DNA of 63,941 nucleotides from a bacterium (GTDB lineage Bacteria; Desulfobacterota; Desulfobulbia; Desulfobulbales; Desulfobulbaceae), in assembly GCA_030538155.1 (NCBI GenBank), contig JAUNUN010000012.1, positions 1 through 63,941 on the forward strand, read 5' to 3'. Below, one piece after another: positions 1-8,529 of this stretch. The notes beneath the pieces are model-generated. The model was not told where the DNA came from, searched no databases, and saw only the letters and a program-made list of their open reading frames with translations. Every line of letters starts with the position of its first letter. Within the stretch, counting starts at the first letter, position 1. Position numbers and translations under genes: made by a program.

Positions 1-89
1 TGCTCGGCGATTCCCCGGCTGGTTTTACCCTTGCGCACAAATATTTCGATAAGGGCACGTTCTTCCAGTGTGAGATGAGTGTAGGACAT
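1..89 (-). CDS. IS30-family transposase, N-terminal fragment
   Basis: Only 29 residues are visible; the gene runs off the left edge. The protein begins MSYTHLTLEERALIEIF and continues into a helix-turn-helix-like segment (RKGKTSRGIAE), the classic start of IS30-family DDE transposases, which recognise the element's ends and catalyse its transposition. The ATG at 87-89 is preceded on the minus strand by an AGGAG Shine-Dalgarno. Whether the rest of the enzyme is intact cannot be seen. Confidence 0.8.
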   Translation of the reverse strand, partial: MSYTHLTLEERALIEIFVRKGKTSRGIAE

Positions 90-206
90 GGCGGACTCCT
101 TCTGATTGATTGGTTGGTTGGCTGTTGACGCTTCCAACTCTACCAGAAATCCGCCGTGTCCTCTTGACTATCCGCGTTTCCGCTGGTGGTGCACTTGCAA
201 TGAGAA
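1..206 (-). mobile_element. IS30-family insertion sequence, truncated by window edge
   Basis: The first ~90 bases encode the N-terminus of an IS30-type transposase on the minus strand. The following non-coding stretch contains GGTGGTGCACTTG (about 186-198), a sequence typical of IS30-family terminal inverted repeats, so the element probably ends near position 200. The exact end cannot be fixed because the other inverted repeat is outside the window. Confidence 0.6.
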
Positions 207-351
207 TCTACCGACCGGAGAGCGCCCAGCGTTAGGGACGATATAAAGAAATACTGCGAAGGACAGGTTTGACCTGCTGTTGCGTCATACCCATGTGCAC
301 AAACAATTCGCTAACAATGCGTTCTTCGTACAAATCTAAAACAACTTTAAC

Positions 352-384
352 CTGACAGACACCAAAAAACCTGGTGCCTGTCAG
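352..384. repeat. REP-like inverted repeat (CTGACAG family)
   Basis: Arms CTGACAGACACCA (352-364) and TGGTGCCTGTCAG (372-384) pair at 12 of 13 positions around a short A-rich loop. A related inverted repeat lies at 46218-46252. Similar GGTGCCTGTCAG palindromes often flank REP-associated tyrosine transposases, but none was recognised here. The stretch from about 207 to 351 holds no convincing gene. Confidence 0.5.
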
Positions 385-425
385 ATCAAATCATAACTGT
401 TTCATTGCCTGGCGGCGAATCCAGA

Positions 426-656
426 CTACGCACGCCAATAGTTATTGGCTGCAGCAATCGTCTGGAAATTGATGGCAATGACCTGAGAAGCGGCAGTCAA
501 TCCTTCTGCTGAATTGGCGTAAGCAGGCCGCAACTTCTTCAACACCTCAGTGTCGGGTTGCGTGTATTTGACGCCTCTTCGGCTCAGTGTAATTGCGAGT
601 TCAAAGCCTTCCTGCGGTGTGTTCGTGATAAGCGATTCGAGCCAAATTTCAGTCAT
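426..656 (-). CDS. Small hypothetical protein
   Basis: A 76-residue protein with no family that I recognise. It starts MTEIWLESLITNTPQEGF and ends NNYWRA; it has no signal peptide, membrane segment or cysteine cluster, and looks like a small soluble helical protein. The ATG at 654-656 has GGAG about 7 bases upstream on the minus strand, which is the main reason for calling it. It stands alone between insertion-element debris and the rubrerythrin-like gene, so context gives no clue to its role. It could be an accessory gene acquired with the IS30 element. Confidence 0.45.
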   Translation of the reverse strand: MTEIWLESLITNTPQEGFELAITLSRRGVKYTQPDTEVLKKLRPAYANSAEGLTAASQVIAINFQTIAAANNYWRA

Positions 657-999
657 GTCCGTGCTCCATGAATGTGATTGTACAGGGCTTGACAGTAACA
701 GACCATGCCGGGCAGTGCAAGTGATCCAGCTGCATGACTAATATACGTTGAAATTACGGGGAAAATTTGAAAAGCATCCTGTTTGTATCAGCTTTTCGAT
801 TTATTGCATTGATAATGAGACATTACAATTTTTTAGACGTCTGTTTCACAAACAATGCAATGACGACAAAGAATTAGAGAATATGTTTCAAAAATTTTTA
901 CATACCATTTCTTCGGGTAACAATAGGCAGTGGCTGCGGTTCAATTTCTCGGCTGACTGCTTAACCGGTACCAGTCGGATCAGGCCACGGTAAGTACGA
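657..999. other. Gene-free, AT-rich stretch
   Basis: No convincing gene. The stretch from about 750 to 910 is AT-richer than its surroundings. A plus-strand reading frame at 748-993 begins with TTG, has no Shine-Dalgarno and an unconvincing composition, so it is not called. Confidence 0.5.
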
Positions 1000-1497
1000 T
1001 TAATACTCTTCCAGGTGATGGAATTCTGCATTCTCAAGCCAGTTTCCTGGTTCCGGTCTGCTCACGAATTCAACAATATTTTCCATTATGGCCAAATGAC
1101 GGGCTTCTTCTTTGGCCAGACGCTGAAATATCTCCCGGATATGCCCCTCTTCGGCCTGCTCTGCTTTTTCCTGATAAAAGGCCTGGCTGTTCTTTTCAAT
1201 CGCACAGGCCTTGCTATACTCTTGCGTCGCCTTGGTCGCATCTATGCGGGGATACTCCCGCGTATCCCGCATTTCCATGAACACATTTTTTACCTGCTGC
1301 AGGATATCTGTTTTTGCGGCAAGAGGAGACTGATCCTTGCGTTTGAGTGATTCTATCACCTTAAAATGTTTGACCTCCTCATCAGCCAGCATGGTGAATA
1401 TCTTGACCAAACCAGGCGAGGCGGAATCTTTAGCCAATGCACGATAATAATCCTCGCCCTCCTTCTCCATTTGCATGGCAAATTCATAAATATCCAT
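1000..1497 (-). CDS. Rubrerythrin/ferritin-like diiron protein
   Basis: A 165-residue four-helix ferritin-like protein. Diiron ligands are visible as a glutamate near the N-terminus (MEKEGEDYYRAL), an ExxH in DEEVKHFKVIE, a second glutamate (ACAIEKNSQAFYQE) and a second ExxH in EEARHLAIMEN, the arrangement of the erythrin domain of rubrerythrins. The C-terminal rubredoxin domain of classical rubrerythrin is absent. Such proteins commonly act in peroxide detoxification or iron handling in anaerobes, with electrons from small redox proteins; the ferredoxin just upstream on the same strand could be a partner (inference). The ATG is preceded by AGGAGG seven bases away. Confidence 0.88.
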   Translation of the reverse strand: MDIYEFAMQMEKEGEDYYRALAKDSASPGLVKIFTMLADEEVKHFKVIESLKRKDQSPLAAKTDILQQVKNVFMEMRDTREYPRIDATKATQEYSKACAIEKNSQAFYQEKAEQAEEGHIREIFQRLAKEEARHLAIMENIVEFVSRPEPGNWLENAEFHHLEEY

Positions 1498-1585
1498 CGT
1501 AACCTCCTGATAATCAACAGGTGTTATTACATAGATATGATTTAAACATATCCATTCTGTTTCACCTATCGTAATGAATCATGTA

Positions 1586-1780
1586 TTAAACATCCACCAT
1601 ACTAATGCAACTGACTGGGCAGGAGGCTATTGCTTCATCAATGCATTTTTGATCGCCACCTGTCGGCATGATGACAAAGGCCTTGACCATATCGGAATCA
1701 AATGCGAACACTTCCGGACATAATTCAACGCAGGCTTCGCAGCCAATGCACTCCTCTTGTTCTATGTATACTTCCTGCAT
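1586..1780 (-). CDS. Single-cluster [4Fe-4S] ferredoxin
   Basis: A 64-residue ferredoxin with one CxxCxxC motif (CIGCEACVELCP) and a distal cysteine followed by proline (SCPVSC), giving one 4Fe-4S cluster like the small ferredoxins of Desulfovibrio and clostridia. It carries electrons at low potential in the cytoplasm. I start it at the ATG at 1780 (MQEVYIEQEE), which has GAGGAA upstream, rather than at an in-frame TTG six codons earlier. It lies 88 bp upstream of the rubrerythrin-like gene on the same strand, so the two may be co-transcribed. Confidence 0.9.
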   Translation of the reverse strand: MQEVYIEQEECIGCEACVELCPEVFAFDSDMVKAFVIMPTGGDQKCIDEAIASCPVSCISMVDV

Positions 1781-1820
1781 TTTGTTCCTCGCGCACAATA
1801 ATTTTTAAGGATACGTTCAG

Positions 1821-2030
1821 TCAGCTTTCAACGCTGTGAAGAGGCAGAAGCTCGACCACACTATCTATTGCCCACATACTGTTGATCATCAAACAATCCG
1901 TCCAAACAGGATGATCGTACAAGCTATGCAAGATCATGCACATGGCAAGATCCTGCATATCTTTGGGTACGATTCGGAGACAGACCCGCCCTCGACCTGG
2001 TAGTTTGCCGAATGTGCACGGCACACTCAA
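1821..2030 (-). CDS. Short uncertain reading frame, possible remnant
   Basis: A 69-residue frame starting with TTG that has GGAGG eight bases upstream. The product is cysteine- and methionine-rich in its middle (DLAMCMILHSLYDH) but matches no family I know. The frame stays open upstream of the TTG to a stop near 2115, without a better start, so it may be a decayed or frameshifted gene rather than an intact one. It lies between the ferredoxin and another small minus-strand gene. Confidence 0.3.
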   Translation of the reverse strand: MSVPCTFGKLPGRGRVCLRIVPKDMQDLAMCMILHSLYDHPVWTDCLMINSMWAIDSVVELLPLHSVES

Positions 2031-2144
2031 CCGTTCTGCCTCCAGCCAAGGGATTACCGTGTACTGCTCGATATCACAAAACCGCGCCGGACCTGAGCCG
2101 GGACGCTGACCATCTCAGGGCAGGTGGCTATCCACCTGCACCAT

Positions 2145-2447
2145 TCATCCACCGCTCGAATAATCGAAAAAGATGCCGGCCGCCTCATTGTAGCGACTGC
2201 TCAGGTCCGCAAGCCTCGCCTTGATGGTTTCTTGTTCAGGCTTCCACTCAAGCGGGCATTCTGTCCGCAGTTTTTCAACCCGATCCTCCAGTTCCGTCAT
2301 CACAATGTGCAGACCGTTAATCTCTTCAAACATCCGCTGTTTATCGCCAGTGGACAGTTTGTCCATTTTACTCATTACATCGTATATCTTTGCTTTCCAT
2401 GCGACGAGTTCTGCATCAACATATTTACAATAATCTTTCACTTCCAT
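2145..2447 (-). CDS. Small coiled-coil hypothetical protein
   Basis: A 100-residue, charged, almost entirely helical protein beginning MEVKDYCKYVDAELVAWK, with heptad-like spacing of hydrophobic residues (IYDVMSKMDKL; VMTELEDRVEKL) suggesting a short coiled coil. It has no signal peptide or membrane segment. An excellent AGAGGAGG Shine-Dalgarno lies just before the ATG, supporting expression. It resembles the small soluble coiled-coil proteins often found near stress genes in Desulfobacterota, but I cannot assign a family. The next gene upstream on the same strand is the SAP-like protein. Confidence 0.65.
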   Translation of the reverse strand: MEVKDYCKYVDAELVAWKAKIYDVMSKMDKLSTGDKQRMFEEINGLHIVMTELEDRVEKLRTECPLEWKPEQETIKARLADLSSRYNEAAGIFFDYSSGG

Positions 2448-2489
2448 GGTGCCTCCTCTTTCATTTGATTTTCCAACATCCTATCCAGT

Positions 2490-2708
2490 TCACTGGGAAC
2501 TCGGATACTGAGTCAGCAGCTTGATTTCACCGGGCTTACAGTCAAGACGCCACCAGCAACCATACTGCTGACATGACGGCTGGGCAGTGCGATAACAGGG
2601 CGTATACCCCTCCTTTTCCTGGATAGAGCGGATCAGGTCATCCTTTTCCATGGCCCCAGAAACCACATTTTTCCAGCTTGCTATTTCCCTGATTTTTTCC
2701 ATCTGCAT
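2490..2708 (-). CDS. SAP/Rho-N-like small cysteine-rich protein
   Basis: A 72-residue protein. The N-terminal half (EIASWKNVVSGAMEKDDLI followed by RSIQEKEGY) fits the short helix-extended loop-helix of SAP or Rho N-terminal domains, which bind nucleic acid. The C-terminal half has cysteines ending in a CxWRxDC-like motif (YGCWWRLDC), a pattern I associate with small SAP-domain proteins of Geobacter-type bacteria. The function is unknown; nucleic-acid binding with a metal or redox site is a guess. The chosen ATG at 2708 has GAGGAGG seven bases upstream, better than an in-frame start five codons earlier. Confidence 0.65.
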   Translation of the reverse strand: MQMEKIREIASWKNVVSGAMEKDDLIRSIQEKEGYTPCYRTAQPSCQQYGCWWRLDCKPGEIKLLTQYPSSQ

Positions 2709-3144
2709 GTCACGCCTCCTCAATATTCTGTCCAGCGTGTACCGTTCCTGCCGGCTTCCCGCACGGCAGCCCCTGATTGTTGGGAGGTGCAGCGCTCCCC
2801 CAAAATGCTACGACCCTGTACCTGCGCCATACATCACGTTGATGCAAAAAACTGAGACCAGGGCCGAGCATGCGCTGCACACATTGCCCACCCTTCTTTT
2901 TGCAAAATCAATGCCGACTTCGCTATAATTTTATTCTCCATGCATTGTTCGCAGTTATAGCAAGTTGGCATGCATGCACTAAAAGATCACTGTTGCGTAT
3001 TCTTTCCGGCGCATTGCGCGCAACAAAAACGTTTCATTCTTCCCTTGCAACAAGTTACGCTTTATATTCTACAGATGGAATGCGTGCCAAGAAAGCGACC
3101 TCGACCGCCTTGGGCCTGTCAAGATTCATGACCAGCGCACAACC
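2709..3144. other. Gene-free stretch upstream of the sensor kinase
   Basis: About 430 bp without a supported gene, lying between the divergent SAP-like gene and the histidine kinase. It should hold both promoters. I do not see a strong sigma-70 or -24/-12 sigma-54 promoter by eye. Confidence 0.4.
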
Positions 3145-4878
3145 GTGCCTGAAAAGATGAGAGAACAAACACCAAGAAAAGCACCCCTTACCGAATTACA
3201 ACACCCGGAGACCGGGCGGAACACAGCCGATGCATCGCCTGTTCCGCCGGCCCTGAACGGGCAAGAACACAAACCGTTACGATGCTCTACCAACCCAGAG
3301 ACCCGGAATGCACAGGGACATGCAAGCCGGGAGCGCTTGCAGGAGTTGTTGAACAAGTATGTTGACCTCTACGAATCTGCGCCGGTCGGATACCTCACCA
3401 CAGATAGTCAGGGCTGTATTGTGGAAACAAACCTCACCTTTGCCAAGTTGTTGGGAATCGAGCGACACCGTCTCATCAACACTGCCGTCCACCTGCACGT
3501 TACCGACTCCGACCGTGCGGCTGCACGAACACATTTCAACCAGGTATTTCAAATCAGTGGACAGCAGACCTGTGTGTTGTCTTTGCAATCTGAAGACAAC
3601 TCGCAACGCCATGTCCAGATGGACAGCGTCCGGGTGGACCATGCCGATGGCAGACAATACTGCCAGACAACGGTTATTGATTTAACAGCCACAAAAGAAG
3701 CAGAAGCCAAGCTCGCCAAAGTTCAGCATGAACTGGAAAGGAGAGTAAAAGAGCGCAGCGCAGCGATTCCGGCAAAAAATAAAAAGTTCAAGCGATTCAT
3801 CCAGGAATTCAAGACACTCATCCATGCGGTCAGCGACACCATCATCCTCCTCTCGTCCGATATGGAAGTATTGTGGATGAATGACGGTCAAACCAGGAAC
3901 AGAAGCCATGGCGAGCCCAACTCTGCCTGGCAGTACGGCTATCAGATGCTCCACGCCCCGCATACATCCCAGGAGGATTGGCCGGCGCGGCGATGCCTTA
4001 AAACCAAGCAGAAGGAGTCAGCCATCGTCCACTTCAAGGGCAGTACCCTTGAAGTCCGGGCATTTCCTGTGCTGGAAGAGGGCGCGGTACGCAGCGTGCT
4101 TCTTCTGGTCAGCGATATCAGTGAAAAGATGATGCTGCAGGCAGAGGCAATCCAGGCGGCACATCTGGCCTCTTTGGGAGAGCTGGTGGCCGGAGTTGCG
4201 CACGAGATCAACAATCCCATTACCGGTATCATCAATTACGGGCAGATACTGATCAATGAGGGCCATCCGGGCAGCCTGGAACAGGATATCGGCACTCACA
4301 TCGTCAAAGAAGGGGAGCGCATTGGCCGTATTGTCAAATCCCTGCTGTTCTATGCCCATAACGACCGGCAAAAAACGAAAAAGGCCGTCAGCATCCCGGC
4401 AATCCTGCACGAATCCACCATCCTCTCCCAGGCACAGATCCGCAAGGAGGGCATCGAGCTTGAGATCTCCTTGCCTGACGACCTGCCGCTCATCTATGCC
4501 AACTCCCAGCAGATCCAGCAGTGTGTGATCAATATCATCAACAATGGCCGTTACGCCCTGAACCAGAAGTATCCGGGCCGGCATGAAAACAAGCGCCTGC
4601 TCATCACCGGCAAGCGGGTTAGGGCTGAAGCCAAGCATTATATTCGCATTGTTTTCCATGACACGGGAGTGGGCATTGCCGCCCAGGAATTACCCGTCCT
4701 GACCAAACCGTTTTATTCCACCAAACCACAACACATGGGCACTGGGCTCGGCCTGAGCATCACCGAAAAGATTATTGAGGAGCATGGCGGTCATCTCGCC
4801 TTTGAAAGCGTTAAGGGCGAGTGTACCAGGGTCATCGTTGACTTGCCGGTTCATCGAGGTGATACGGAGGAAATATGA
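3145..4878 (+). CDS. PAS-domain sensor histidine kinase
   Basis: A 577-residue soluble sensor kinase without membrane segments. Order: basic N-terminus, PAS domain (~70-190), coiled-coil linker (~184-215), a second PAS-like region (~220-330), a dimerisation/phosphoacceptor domain with the H-box VAHEINNPITG (His353), and an ATP-binding domain with N box (INIINNGRYAL), G1 (DTGVGIA) and G2 (GTGLGLS). It autophosphorylates and should pass phosphate to the regulator encoded next, whose start overlaps its stop by four bases (ATGA). The start is uncertain: GTG at 3145 or ATG at 3157, neither with a clear Shine-Dalgarno. The ligand sensed is not evident. Confidence 0.9.
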   Translation: MPEKMREQTPRKAPLTELQHPETGRNTADASPVPPALNGQEHKPLRCSTNPETRNAQGHASRERLQELLNKYVDLYESAPVGYLTTDSQGCIVETNLTFAKLLGIERHRLINTAVHLHVTDSDRAAARTHFNQVFQISGQQTCVLSLQSEDNSQRHVQMDSVRVDHADGRQYCQTTVIDLTATKEAEAKLAKVQHELERRVKERSAAIPAKNKKFKRFIQEFKTLIHAVSDTIILLSSDMEVLWMNDGQTRNRSHGEPNSAWQYGYQMLHAPHTSQEDWPARRCLKTKQKESAIVHFKGSTLEVRAFPVLEEGAVRSVLLLVSDISEKMMLQAEAIQAAHLASLGELVAGVAHEINNPITGIINYGQILINEGHPGSLEQDIGTHIVKEGERIGRIVKSLLFYAHNDRQKTKKAVSIPAILHESTILSQAQIRKEGIELEISLPDDLPLIYANSQQIQQCVINIINNGRYALNQKYPGRHENKRLLITGKRVRAEAKHYIRIVFHDTGVGIAAQELPVLTKPFYSTKPQHMGTGLGLSITEKIIEEHGGHLAFESVKGECTRVIVDLPVHRGDTEEI

Positions 4879-6578
4879 GCGTACGCATTCTCATCATCGA
4901 TGATGAGGAATCGATCCGTTTTACCTTCCATCGTTTCCTCAAGGCCGCAGGGTATAGCGTCGCCACCGTGGCCGGCTGCAAAGATGCGCTGGAGCGACTG
5001 GATGCGGGCAGCTTTGATCTGGTTTATGCCGACATCATTCTGGAGGATGGAACAGGCATTGACATACTCCGCGAGATCAAGGCGCGCAGGCTCAACTGCC
5101 CTGTCATCATCATCACCGGCGATCCGATGATCACCACCGCAACGGAATCCATCCGTCTGGGCGCCTTTGACTATATTGCCAAGCCGATCAATCAGGAATC
5201 CCTGCTGACCCTCACCCGGAACGCCTTAAAATACAAAGCTGCCTATGAAGAAAAGGAGCGGTATCGCGCCAACCTGGAAGCGATTTTTCATAGCGTCGGC
5301 GATGCGATCATCACCGTTGACGAGGCAATGGTCCTGACCGAACTCAACGAAGCTGCCACCACCCTGTGCTCCTTTACCAGGGGCGATATCGGCAAACCTT
5401 TTGCAACCATTCTCGCCGGGTCTTGCGAGGGAAGCTGTGCAGAGCTGCTCAAGGAGACAATAGCAAACGGCAAACCTCGCAGAGCAGAGCGTATGGAATG
5501 CGCTCAAAAGGGCCGCAGCACACGCATCCTCAACCTGCAAACCTATCCTCTGCTCGATTCGCAAAGCCAAACCCGCGGAGTGGTGCTGGTCATACACGAT
5601 GACACCCGGGTGGTTGAACTGACCAAGAAGGTGGCTGAACTGAGGCGGTTTCATCGCATCATCGGCAAAAGCGGACCAATGCAGCGGGTATATTCTCTCA
5701 TCCACGCACTGGCCAAGGTACAGACCACCGTCCTTATCACCGGAGAAAGTGGAACCGGGAAAGAACTGGTCGCCGAGGCCCTGCACTTCGCGGGAGAGCG
5801 AGGCCATAAACCGCTGGTCAAAATCAACTGTTCGGCCTTGCCGGAAAACCTCCTTGAAGCGGAAATGTTCGGCCATGTCAAAGGAGCATTCACCGGGGCG
5901 ATCAGCGACAACGAAGGTAGGTTCCAAAAGGCGGACGGCGGCACTATCTTTTTCGATGAAATCGGCGAAATTTCACAAAAAATTCAGGTGAAGCTGTTAC
6001 GGGTGCTTGAGGAGAGCGAATTTGAACGGGTAGGCAGTTCAGTGCCGACCAAGGTGGATGTACGCCTGATTGCGGCAACCAATCGAGATCTTCAGGAGAG
6101 GGTCAGCAGTGGGGAGCTGCGTGAAGACCTGTACTATCGCCTCAAAGTTGTCGAAATCAGGCTGCCGCCTCTGCGCGACCGGCATGGGGATATTCCGCTA
6201 TTGGTGGAACATTTTCGCGCCAAGTTCAACGCCAAGTTCAAAAAAAATATCGAAGCGATCTCTGCAGACGTGCTGAGTATTTTTTGCAACTATTCCTGGC
6301 CGGGTAATGTTCGCGAGTTAAAACATGCCATGGAACATGCCTTTGTCATGTGCAACCATACGATTATCACCTGCGAGCACCTGCCCCAGGACTTTATCAA
6401 AGCTCCGATTTTGCAGCGATCAGGCAGGAGGGTTCAAGGCAATCATGCCCTGGAAACCCTTGAAGCGTTGAACAAAACGGGCTGGAACAAGACCAAGGCA
6501 GCCCGTTTACTGGGGATCAATCGGGTCACCCTCTATCGCAGGATTAAAAAATTCAATCTGAAAGAAGACGCTTTCTGA
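4875..6578 (+). CDS. Sigma-54-dependent NtrC-family response regulator
   Basis: A 567-residue regulator: receiver domain with phosphoacceptor Asp53 (YADIILEDG), a central PAS domain (~130-250) unusual for plain NtrC proteins, an AAA+ domain with Walker A GESGTGKE (~290), the GAFTGA loop that contacts sigma-54, and a C-terminal Fis-type helix-turn-helix ([20 protein letters not shown]). It binds upstream activating sites and drives open-complex formation by sigma-54 polymerase when phosphorylated by the upstream kinase, with which it is translationally coupled. The extra PAS domain suggests a second sensory input. Target genes are unknown; the transporter downstream is one possibility. Confidence 0.93.
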   Translation: MSVRILIIDDEESIRFTFHRFLKAAGYSVATVAGCKDALERLDAGSFDLVYADIILEDGTGIDILREIKARRLNCPVIIITGDPMITTATESIRLGAFDYIAKPINQESLLTLTRNALKYKAAYEEKERYRANLEAIFHSVGDAIITVDEAMVLTELNEAATTLCSFTRGDIGKPFATILAGSCEGSCAELLKETIANGKPRRAERMECAQKGRSTRILNLQTYPLLDSQSQTRGVVLVIHDDTRVVELTKKVAELRRFHRIIGKSGPMQRVYSLIHALAKVQTTVLITGESGTGKELVAEALHFAGERGHKPLVKINCSALPENLLEAEMFGHVKGAFTGAISDNEGRFQKADGGTIFFDEIGEISQKIQVKLLRVLEESEFERVGSSVPTKVDVRLIAATNRDLQERVSSGELREDLYYRLKVVEIRLPPLRDRHGDIPLLVEHFRAKFNAKFKKNIEAISADVLSIFCNYSWPGNVRELKHAMEHAFVMCNHTIITCEHLPQDFIKAPILQRSGRRVQGNHALETLEALNKTGWNKTKAARLLGINRVTLYRRIKKFNLKEDAF

Positions 6579-6801
6579 CAGCCTTCTGATAGCCTTTTAT
6601 TGAACGCATCCTGGCCCGACCTGCCGCCCCCTGGTGTACATTTGAGGTCCTCCAGTAGCGATAAGGGCGCGAACCTGCAAATAAAACCCGGAAAACAACT
6701 CTCCGTTATGCAGATCAGCCGTCAAACCAAGACGAAACCGACCCGACTGAAAGGGACAGACCCAAAACCCAGTTGCCCGGTTGCACGGGAGGGACAAGCG
6801 T

Positions 6802-8220
6802 ATGAATGAGATACCCGCGCATGCAACAGTATCCCCCTTTGCCCTGGCCAATATTCGCCGCTTTATCGCCTTTCGCCTCCTCTTTAATGCGCGTTTTTAT
6901 TACCCCGTCTTCACCATCCTCTTTCTTGATTTCGGCCTGAGCCTGGAGCAGTTCGCCCTCTTGAACACGGTCTGGGCCTTTACTATTGTCCTGGCTGAGG
7001 TGCCGTCCGGCGCGCTGGCCGATCTTCTGGGTAGAAAGCGCCTGCTCATTACCACCTCGCTTCTGATGTTGGCGGAGATGAGCCTGATCGCCTGCGCACC
7101 GGGAGATGGCGGCACAGTGGTTTTCTGGCTCTTTCTTGCCAACCGCGTGGTCAGCGGCCTGGCTGAGGCCATGGCCAGCGGCACGGATGAGGCTCTGGCC
7201 TACGACACCCTGGTGGAACACGGCATGGCCGACAAATGGCCGCTGGTGCTGGACTGGCAGATGCGTCTGCAGAGCATGGGCTTTATGCTCGCCATGACCC
7301 TGGGTGCAATCGTCTATGACCATGGGCTGCTCAACCGTGGCTTTGCCCTGCTCGGTCTTGGCCTGCAGATCCAGCCGCAGCTGAGCATGCGCCTGCCCAT
7401 CTTTCTCACCCTGTTTTTTGCCCTGCTCACCCTCCTCGTCACCCTGGGCATGCAGGAGCCGCAGCGGCATGTGGATATATACCACCCGCATAACGATACC
7501 AGCGACAACACCGGCAACGACACCGATACAGGCCACGACCTGCTTTCCCTGGCAGGCCTTACCCTGCGTGCAGGCCTCTGGATAGTGCAGAGCCCCATGG
7601 CTTTGGCCATCATCCTCTTTGGCATGACCCTGGACCATACCCTGCGCATGCTGGCCACCCTCACCAGCCAGTACTACCGACTCATCGATCTACCGGAATC
7701 CTCCTTTGGCCTCATCGGTTCCGCCATAGCCGTGGTGGGCCTGGGCGTGCCGCGCCTGGCCAGGGCCATGGTTGATCGATTCTCTCCAGGCCTCAATGTG
7801 TTCCTGCTGAGCCTGACCATGATAGCGGCCCTTCTTGTGCTTGGCCGGTTCATTCCGTATTTCGGTGTTCTGCCCATGGCCGGCGCTTTTGTCGGCATGA
7901 TGATGACCTCCTTTTTCACCAGCCACTACCTCAATGCCATCACCAGTTCCAGCCAACGGGCCACGGTGCTGAGTTTCAAGGGCATGGCCTTCAACCTGGC
8001 TTACGGCGGCATTGGCATGGGTTTTGCCGCACTGATTCACCATGAACGCCTGCTGCTGGCAGAGCACAATCCGCAGGCAACAGAGGCCTTTCTTGAAAAG
8101 GGTGCCTTTATTACCGCCATCGGCTGGTTCCCCTGGTATCTGGCACTGATGCTGCTGTTGATGTCTTTTCTTGTCTTACCCAAGTTGCGCAGTTCTGAAC
8201 CCAACACGCCACACTTGTAG
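6802..8220 (+). CDS. Major facilitator superfamily transporter
   Basis: A 472-residue inner-membrane protein with about twelve hydrophobic segments and the MFS loop 2-3 signature in EVPSGALADLLGRKRLL. The long cytoplasmic loop between the two six-helix halves carries a histidine/aspartate/asparagine-rich stretch (HVDIYHPHNDTSDNTGNDTD), unusual and possibly metal-binding. I place the start at ATG 6802, which has GGGAGG nine bases upstream, instead of an in-frame TTG at 6781. The substrate cannot be told. It stands 220 bp after the regulator on the same strand. Confidence 0.85.
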   Translation: MNEIPAHATVSPFALANIRRFIAFRLLFNARFYYPVFTILFLDFGLSLEQFALLNTVWAFTIVLAEVPSGALADLLGRKRLLITTSLLMLAEMSLIACAPGDGGTVVFWLFLANRVVSGLAEAMASGTDEALAYDTLVEHGMADKWPLVLDWQMRLQSMGFMLAMTLGAIVYDHGLLNRGFALLGLGLQIQPQLSMRLPIFLTLFFALLTLLVTLGMQEPQRHVDIYHPHNDTSDNTGNDTDTGHDLLSLAGLTLRAGLWIVQSPMALAIILFGMTLDHTLRMLATLTSQYYRLIDLPESSFGLIGSAIAVVGLGVPRLARAMVDRFSPGLNVFLLSLTMIAALLVLGRFIPYFGVLPMAGAFVGMMMTSFFTSHYLNAITSSSQRATVLSFKGMAFNLAYGGIGMGFAALIHHERLLLAEHNPQATEAFLEKGAFITAIGWFPWYLALMLLLMSFLVLPKLRSSEPNTPHL

Positions 8221-8529
8221 CAGGGTTAAAGGAAACGCCATCGACAACAGGGGACCGAATGCGTCTCTGTTGCGGATATACCCAGCCAAACGTTGAAAAA
8301 GAACCGGCCCACCACCCGAAATTGTTGACGTAGCAGGATATACCAGTATATTTTAGTTTTCTTGCCTGGGCAGAGAATGATTTTCTCTTTGCGGCTGCAG
8401 CCCGATACCACTTGTCATTCCTTTATTCTCTGGCCGCCGCTCACTTGAAACACAGTCTCGCCAAGCACCAAGCAGGCAGGGAATACCAACAGCAGTTCCG
8501 GCTTTCTGCAACTAATGGGGGGAATGGGT
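8221..8529. other. Gene-free stretch upstream of acs
   Basis: About 310 bp with no supported gene, terminator hairpin or recognised binding site. It should contain the acs promoter. A 61-codon minus-strand frame here has no ribosome-binding site and is not called. Confidence 0.4.

Noticed and set aside
748..993. 81-codon plus-strand reading frame
   Set aside because: TTG start without a ribosome-binding site and no recognisable family.
2980..3144. Upstream extension of the sensor kinase
   Set aside because: The frame is open back to a TAA at 2980-2982 but has no ATG, GTG or TTG start before 3145.
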